Below are positions 25,376 through 29,904 of a stretch of 29,904 nucleotides of DNA, piece by piece. Under the pieces are notes generated by a model. The model had not been told where the DNA came from. It worked only from the letters and a program-made list of their open reading frames with translations, and made no database searches. Location of the stretch: the NCBI GenBank assembly GCA_910576975.1, contig CAJTJY010000032.1, positions 1 through 29,904 on the forward strand. Reading direction: 5' to 3'. This stretch comes from an uncultured Lachnospiraceae bacterium (GTDB lineage: Bacteria; Bacillota; Clostridia; Lachnospirales; Lachnospiraceae). Each line of letters starts with the position of its first letter. Positions within the stretch are counted from its first letter, which is position 1. Both the position numbers and the translations under genes were made by a program.

Positions 25376-25511
25376 GTATCATTTGCTCCGGAAATAGTTT
25401 TAATGATACGAAATTACAAGATTATGATACGAAAACCAAAAAAATGATTCGTTTTAATTGACATCATTTCAAAAATATGATATTATGATACGCACGGAGG
25501 ATAAGTATCAT
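25376..25511. promoter_or_regulatory. Six ATGATACG-type motifs around the ietA promoter
   Basis: ATGATACG lies at 25403-25410, 25424-25431 and 25485-25492, with ATGATTCG at 25444-25451. Reverse-complement forms (AGTATCAT) lie at 25376-25383 and 25504-25511. The 25485 copy overlaps the -10 element, and the 25504 copy covers the ietA start codon; these two can pair (ATGATAC with GTATCAT) around the ribosome binding site. The arrangement suggests repression by a protein that binds this motif. Confidence 0.6.
25458..25486 (+). promoter_or_regulatory. Strong promoter of ietAS
   Basis: A perfect TTGACA (25458-25463), 17-base spacer, TATTAT (25481-25486). Transcription would start near 25493, only about 17 bases before the ATG, with GGAGG at 25496-25500 in the leader. 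Confidence 0.85.
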
Positions 25512-26604
25512 GTTCTATTCGGAAATTACTAAAATTATAGAAGCCGGTCTTGACCGCGATAAAGAGAAGGTTAAGAATTATGCTTTATTACTTGCAAAGA
25601 AATTAGCTCAGGACGGTGATGAAAAATCCAGTAAAAGAATTGAAACTCTATTGTTACGAAAGAATAACGGTTCTGCAATTACGGATGCATTAGTTGCACC
25701 ACCAGTTGATCAAGAAAGTAGAATGGGAATTGTCGATATTGATTACAAACCTATTGCCCCCAATATTGTTTTATCAGAATCGACTATAGAGCGTTTAATT
25801 GACTTTGAAAATACCATTAAAATAAAGGATCAATTGGACGGATTGGGTATGCCATTCAACATGTCCCTACTTTTGTATGGACCTCCTGGATGTGGAAAAA
25901 CCAGTATAGCAAATTATCTTGCAAACAAGTTAGAGCTTCCGCTTGTAACAGCACGTTTGGACACTCTTATTTCATCATTACTTGGTAATACGGCTAAAAA
26001 TTTGAGAAGAATTTTTGATTATGCCAGCCGTCAACCATGTGTATTGTTCTTAGATGAATTTGATGCAATCGCAAAAGCTCGTGATGATACGCATGAACTA
26101 GGTGAGTTAAAGCGTGTTGTTAATAGCCTTTTGCAAAACATGGATGCTTATTGTCAAAATGGTATTATGATTGCAGCAACAAATCATCAGGAGTTGCTAG
26201 ATGATGCCATATGGCGCAGGTTTCAAACAATCATTGAAGTACCAAAGCCAGAGGTTCGAGAAATTAAGTTTTTATTTGAGCGGATTACTAGTTCTATGGA
26301 TATAAGTTGCATAAGCAAAAAGCATCTTTCAATTGTTATCGAACAATTAAAGGGATTGTCCTATTCCGACATACAAACATTAATTCAAAATGTTATTAAG
26401 CAAAAGATTATCAAGAACGAGCGAGTACTTTCTGCATTTGACTTTATGCGTGAAATTGCAATCTTCAGATATCATGGAAATGTGTGTCAGGAAGATATGA
26501 TACGTTACTTCTTAAGATCTAACTTTTCGCAACGTTCAATCGCAGAATATTTTCGTATTTCACAAAGGCAAGTCCGGAATTGTTTACCAAAAGGAGATGA
26601 ATAA
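25510..26604 (+). CDS. ietA: AAA+ ATPase of an IetAS-type defence system
   Basis: 364 residues. The AAA+ core has Walker A GPPGCGKTS (124-132), Walker B FLDEFD with Asp182 and Glu183, a sensor I region in IAATNHQ, and an arginine-finger-like IWRRF. The N-terminal ~90 residues are helical and charged. The C-terminus (NFSQRSIAEYFRISQRQVRNC) looks like a helix-turn-helix, which raises the possibility that the protein also binds the ATGATACG sites at its own promoter. ietS begins two bases after the stop, with its ribosome binding site inside the last ietA codons, so translation is coupled. An ATPase next to a subtilisin-like protease is the composition of the IetAS anti-phage system; assignment rests on this pairing and motifs, not on a sequence search. 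Confidence 0.85.
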   Translation: MFYSEITKIIEAGLDRDKEKVKNYALLLAKKLAQDGDEKSSKRIETLLLRKNNGSAITDALVAPPVDQESRMGIVDIDYKPIAPNIVLSESTIERLIDFENTIKIKDQLDGLGMPFNMSLLLYGPPGCGKTSIANYLANKLELPLVTARLDTLISSLLGNTAKNLRRIFDYASRQPCVLFLDEFDAIAKARDDTHELGELKRVVNSLLQNMDAYCQNGIMIAATNHQELLDDAIWRRFQTIIEVPKPEVREIKFLFERITSSMDISCISKKHLSIVIEQLKGLSYSDIQTLIQNVIKQKIIKNERVLSAFDFMREIAIFRYHGNVCQEDMIRYFLRSNFSQRSIAEYFRISQRQVRNCLPKGDE

Positions 26605-26606
26605 AT

Positions 26607-28964
26607 ATGGCTGACAAACATTTGCCAATTCAGTTTTTTGAAAAAAGGAAAGATTACGATGATCGTTCTACCGAGGGTGGTGGTGACTCTAAAATCCCCA
26701 GTTGGGTTTTAAAGGGGGCTGATTTATTACAGCGATCAACAATGCTTATGGATGAGATAAGTGAACTTTCAGAAGCATTATATAAACATAAAAGGAATGG
26801 AAATAAATTGCCTTTTGTAGTATGTACCACAATAGGAGAAAAAGCTATTGCAAAATCTCATCGTAGTAGTATCGCTTCTATGTATGCTAGCAGGGATAAA
26901 AGTAATGTTATAGGATTTCACGGAGATCGTTGTCTTCTGACAATGCTTACTGATGAACATACGATTACAGAGATTAATAAGGCTCTTTCGGATACAAACA
27001 ATCAGGCAAAATTGATTTCATCTATTATTGACATTTCTCCATTTTATCCTGAAGTAGACGAATATGATGAAGATATGCCTTTTTATAAAATTCGACTATT
27101 GAATTACAACAATTTTGACTTAAATCATGCGGCTAACATCATTTTTGATCAAAAATGCACTGATATGGGAATTAAAATAGTACATAGGACAAAATATACG
27201 CCTGACATGACAATTTATCGAGTATGTATCGACAGTGCAGAGCAGTTAGCTCTTTTAGGAGATTTTGAAGGTGTATACGCCATAGAAAAAATGATCCCGA
27301 TTGAAGCTACATTAGATGCCATATCCCAAGAGCCAACTGTAACCCCCAAATCACCAGTTGCAGGAACTACTTATCCAATCGTTGGTGTCCTTGATACTGG
27401 TATTGCTCCGAACCAATTTTTGCAGAACTGGAGAGAATCCATTGATTTCACAAGTTATCCTCAAGATTACCGAAATCCTACACATGGAACCTTTGTGGCT
27501 GGCATTATTGAATATGGGGACGAGCTTAATCGTAGCGCATATACAGTGTTACCAGGGGTGCGTCTATTTGATGCCACGGTTTATCCTGATGAGAAAAAAG
27601 AGCATATTTATCAAGATGATTTGGTAGAACACATTCGTGAGGCCGTAGAACGACACAATGATATAAAAATATGGAATCTTTCTCTAGGCACTACTGATGA
27701 AGCAAGCTTGGATGAGTTCTCTGATTTTGGTATGGCGTTAGATAATATTCAAGATGAAAACAATGTTTTAATTATTAAATCCGCCGGAAATTGTACAAAT
27801 TTTATGCGTCAGCTCCCGAAAAGCCGAATTGCCAAATCTGCGGATTCTGTTAGAGCTCTTGTTGTTGGTGCACTCGCACAAACAAAAAGCACCTATGATT
27901 ATGCGGAATCTGAAACACCGTCTCCCTTCACGCGGATTGGTCCAGGACCTAGTAGTATTGTTAAGCCAGATTTGGTATTCTACGGTGGAAATGCTGGTAT
28001 AAATAATGGACAACTTACAACGACGGGGGTTCCTTCATTTACACCTGATGGAAAACTTGCTTATAATGTTGGCACAAGTTTTTCTACCCCATGGGTATCC
28101 CGTATGGCAGCCGAATTATCTTATCTGGTAAAAGAAGAATTTGATCCACTGCTGATTCGTGCATTACTGATCCATAATGCAAAATATCCTTCTTCCTGTG
28201 GAATGAATATGGCAGATAAAGTAGCGCAGATGGGGTTTGGAATGCCATCTAGCGTAAACGAAATGCTGTACAATTCATCCAATGAAATTACACTTGTTTT
28301 GCGTGATACTTTAGATAAGGGAAGTTTTATTCAAATGTTTGATTTTCCTTATCCTCAAAGTCTAGTCGATGAAAACGGTTTTTTTACCGGGCAAATTATT
28401 GCAACATTAGTAACCAAGTCATTAATAGATGACAAACAGGCTAGTGAATACTGTCAATCAGATATTAGCATTCTATTTGGAACTTATTTAACAGAACAAG
28501 ACAGAGATACAACAAAGAAAACCGTTATAAATCCAAAAGGACTTAAAGAGCCACAGAATATTCTTCTTGACAACTGTTATAGTTCAAGGGCAAAAGGCAT
28601 ATATCCGCATTCTGGCTTTGAGAGAGAATGCATTCTGGTGAAATACGGAAAGAAATTTCATCCAGTTAAAAAGTACGCTGTCGATCTGGCTGATATGACT
28701 CCATCAAATAAACTGAAATATCTCGTAAAGGGAAGAAAATGGTATCTTGAAGTCAAAGGGTTATATCGAGATTTTGTTGAGCAAGATGCTGCGGAGCGGA
28801 ATTATCAATTGTCCCAAGAATTCTGTTTGTTTCTAACAATTAAGGACCCTAAGGGAAATGCACCTGTTTATGATGAAGTATCGCAACAATTGGAATATAA
28901 AAATTTTGTCCATCATAGTATACAACTTCGTAATGTTGTTTCTATCGATAGAGACGTACAATAA
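26607..28964 (+). CDS. ietS: Subtilisin-like serine protease (S8) of an IetAS-type defence system
   Basis: 785 residues, no signal peptide, so it acts in the cytoplasm. The S8 triad is Asp263 in LDTGIAP, His293 in THGTFVAGI and Ser491 in GTSFSTP, with oxyanion Asn395 in KSAGN. About 250 residues precede the protease domain and may be an inhibitory or sensing part, and ~200 residues follow it. Cytoplasmic subtilases paired with AAA+ ATPases are known as two-gene phage defence modules, in which the ATPase is thought to control proteolysis during infection; the target is unknown. It is coupled to ietA (two-base gap). Composition is AT-rich like ietA and unlike guaA. All catalytic residues are present, so the module is probably active. 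Confidence 0.88.
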   Translation: MADKHLPIQFFEKRKDYDDRSTEGGGDSKIPSWVLKGADLLQRSTMLMDEISELSEALYKHKRNGNKLPFVVCTTIGEKAIAKSHRSSIASMYASRDKSNVIGFHGDRCLLTMLTDEHTITEINKALSDTNNQAKLISSIIDISPFYPEVDEYDEDMPFYKIRLLNYNNFDLNHAANIIFDQKCTDMGIKIVHRTKYTPDMTIYRVCIDSAEQLALLGDFEGVYAIEKMIPIEATLDAISQEPTVTPKSPVAGTTYPIVGVLDTGIAPNQFLQNWRESIDFTSYPQDYRNPTHGTFVAGIIEYGDELNRSAYTVLPGVRLFDATVYPDEKKEHIYQDDLVEHIREAVERHNDIKIWNLSLGTTDEASLDEFSDFGMALDNIQDENNVLIIKSAGNCTNFMRQLPKSRIAKSADSVRALVVGALAQTKSTYDYAESETPSPFTRIGPGPSSIVKPDLVFYGGNAGINNGQLTTTGVPSFTPDGKLAYNVGTSFSTPWVSRMAAELSYLVKEEFDPLLIRALLIHNAKYPSSCGMNMADKVAQMGFGMPSSVNEMLYNSSNEITLVLRDTLDKGSFIQMFDFPYPQSLVDENGFFTGQIIATLVTKSLIDDKQASEYCQSDISILFGTYLTEQDRDTTKKTVINPKGLKEPQNILLDNCYSSRAKGIYPHSGFERECILVKYGKKFHPVKKYAVDLADMTPSNKLKYLVKGRKWYLEVKGLYRDFVEQDAAERNYQLSQEFCLFLTIKDPKGNAPVYDEVSQQLEYKNFVHHSIQLRNVVSIDRDVQ

Positions 28965-28993
28965 AGTATGTTAAGCTTTCAGCTAAAACATAA

Positions 28994-29025
28994 AAAGCCA
29001 GAACAAAATGTCCGGCTTTCCTTGC
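28994..29025 (+). terminator. Likely weak terminator after ietS
   Basis: AAAGCC (28994-28999) pairs with GGCTTT (29014-29019), with a mismatch further in the stem and only a short T-rich tail. Confidence 0.45.
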
Positions 29026-29120
29026 CAAAGGTTATTTCTTTGGATTTATAAGTCTCGCAAATTTATATTACTCCTATGAAAAACCTTTTGCAAGAGATTT
29101 TTGCAAAGGAGGTAACTGTG

Positions 29121-29246
29121 ATGGCTGTACATCATGGAGGTAAAGTAGGCAAAGCAGCAAAAACACTTGCTTCTAGTTCTTCGTCCAATAAGGCGAAAAG
29201 TCAAGCTGGAAAAACTCTTGCCAATCATAAAGCTTTGAAGCATTAG
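29121..29246 (+). CDS. Small basic Gly/Lys/Ser-rich protein (41 residues)
   Basis: ATG at 29121 with a perfect AAAGGAGG (29105-29112) eight bases upstream and a stop at 29244-29246. The product has HHGGKVGKAAKTLA, a Ser run, then KSQAGKTLANHKALKH: strongly basic, no membrane segment. The pattern GGKVG-x-AA-x2-LAS ... AGK-x-LA resembles small unnamed proteins I associate from memory with defence or mobile regions in several bacteria; I cannot confirm this here. It lies downstream of ietS between two terminators, so it has its own transcription unit. The function is unknown; nucleic acid binding would suit the charge. Confidence 0.7.
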   Translation: MAVHHGGKVGKAAKTLASSSSSNKAKSQAGKTLANHKALKH

Positions 29247-29255
29247 GTAACAAAG

Positions 29256-29305
29256 TATAAAGAGGGCTCATGTACAGATTTGGTACATTAGCTCTCTTTA
29301 TATTT
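29256..29305 (+). terminator. Terminator after the small basic protein
   Basis: Long stem: TATAAAGAG (29256-29264), GCT and ATGTAC pair with GTACAT, AGC and CTCTTTATA (29294-29302), with two single mismatches and a T-rich end. Confidence 0.85.
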
Positions 29306-29337
29306 AGGAAATCCTTGGACAAATCAGATCTGTATTC

Positions 29338-29493
29338 ATGACCTATGGCTATGGATTTACCGCGTACGTTAAGCTCATGACAAAAGCGATTTTGCTCATG
29401 CTTTGCTTACTTTTTCAGCCATCAAATAGGCATGAAGCAAGAAAAACGGAAAATATTTACGAAAAACCAGCCATAAATACGATTAAATTGAGA
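29338..29493 (+). CDS. Possible small membrane protein (51 residues)
   Basis: An open frame from ATG 29338 with one hydrophobic stretch (AILLMLCLLF) followed by a charged tail. No ribosome binding site is visible at useful spacing. It may be a real short protein, a fragment of a larger one, or chance. Confidence 0.2.
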
Positions 29494-29514
29494 TGAAATT
29501 AGTTGCATAGGTGT

Positions 29515-29579
29515 GCCCTTACGGTATAATAAGGACAAATCGGAAAACCCATTATTACCAAGGTTGCTCAGGTGTTGTA
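29515..29579 (+). repeat. Direct repeat, right copy, bracketing the defence block
   Basis: TTACGGTATAATAA (29519-29532), GACAAA, CGGAAAA, then a TTATT-CCAAGG region, matching the copy beside the integrase remnant. Together they enclose the ietAS pair and the small basic protein gene. Confidence 0.6.
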
Positions 29580-29818
29580 AAGCGCGCATATGACACTAAA
29601 TACAGAAATAAAAACGTATATATCACTATATGTTGTTGTTTTCTGAAAACGAAGAAATCCATGAGCAATCTTAATCAGAGAGGATTTTCGGATTTGCCAC
29701 CATTCTTTTTCCATTACAATACGCCCTTTGGTGGGGGCAGACTGGGAGGTGATAAGGAACCATTTCACATAAAGGACAAACGGGCAGCAACCCGGTAATA
29801 CCGATTTTAATTCATATC

Positions 29819-29864
29819 AGCCGCACAGTAACTGACGGATGTTCAGCTACTGCGCGGCTTTTTT
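29819..29864 (+). terminator. Strong terminator near the right edge
   Basis: AGCCGC, CAGTA and CTGA pair with TCAG, TACTG and GCGGCT across a 7-base loop with two single mismatches, followed by six T's. Confidence 0.88.
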
Positions 29865-29904
29865 GTTTATAGATAACTCTGCCCTGGTGACGTAGATCTC
29901 CAGG

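Larger units (their letters stand above)
25092..25509. other. Non-coding stretch before the ietAS pair
   Basis: About 420 bases with no supported gene. It holds the left direct repeat, an orphan ribosome-binding-site-like AAAGGAGG near 25207-25214 followed only by a very short frame, two hairpins at 25247-25316, and the promoter and ATGATACG motif array of ietA. Confidence 0.6.
29306..29904. other. Right end of the defence block, no firm gene
   Basis: About 600 bases. It contains a possible 51-residue frame at 29338-29493, the right copy of the direct repeat (29515-29579), open frames on both strands between 29511 and 29798 without a good ribosome binding site or recognisable product, and a strong terminator at 29819-29864. 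It looks like mobile-element debris. Confidence 0.5.

Noticed and set aside
29511..29798. Open frames on both strands near the right edge
   Set aside because: They run through the direct repeat and debris, have no convincing ribosome binding site, and match nothing I recognise.

Overview
The window looks like chromosome of a spore-forming, gut-type Clostridia, most likely Lachnospiraceae. The clues are a very large secreted sialidase with FIVAR, InlB-type and leucine-rich-repeat modules, a T-box leader before leuA, a SpoIIID-type sporulation regulator with a sigma-E-like promoter, and AT-rich intergenic DNA with Gram-positive ribosome binding sites and terminators. Species cannot be fixed from the sequence alone.

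Layout. 1-8740: end of an unknown gene, then one 2698-residue secreted GH33 sialidase closed by a strong terminator. 8826-13047: housekeeping genes, namely a DnaQ-type exonuclease with a topoisomerase-like zinc finger, topB, and a response regulator with an HD-GYP phosphodiesterase domain. 13088-19340: the sporulation gene spoIIID, cut in two inside its helix-turn-helix by a 5,932-bp element. 19434-21897: a leucine T-box leader and leuA, whose product carries a fused AraC-type DNA-binding domain. 22109-23115: a promoter followed by about 13 degenerate ~54-bp repeats and a second, smaller repeat family. 23231-24822: guaA and its terminator. 24852-29904: an integration and defence region at the 3' end of guaA, with a tyrosine integrase remnant, an ATPase/subtilase pair matching the IetAS defence system under a strong promoter with repeated ATGATACG sites, a small basic protein, and a near-repeat bracketing the block.

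The main discovery candidate is the interrupted spoIIID. The two gene halves end at the same 6-bp core, TACATA. Joining them at that core restores an uninterrupted 86-residue SpoIIID exactly in frame. The element ends in a large serine recombinase whose stop codon overlaps the right core, and its two ends are imperfect inverted copies of each other around the core, as expected for an attP site. This is the architecture of the sigK skin elements, here in a different sporulation gene. The cargo is a probable two-gene defence cassette (an AlbA_2/HATPase-like protein and a PD-(D/E)XK-like plus AIPR protein), one short unknown gene that could be a directionality factor, and a 179-bp cloverleaf palindrome. 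The inferred logic is that vegetative cells and spores keep the element and its defence genes, while the mother cell excises it to make SpoIIID.

Second in interest is the LeuA-AraC fusion, which places a DNA-binding domain directly after the leucine-sensing domain of the enzyme and adds a possible second layer of leucine control to the T-box. Third is the promoter-headed degenerate repeat array, whose function is unknown.
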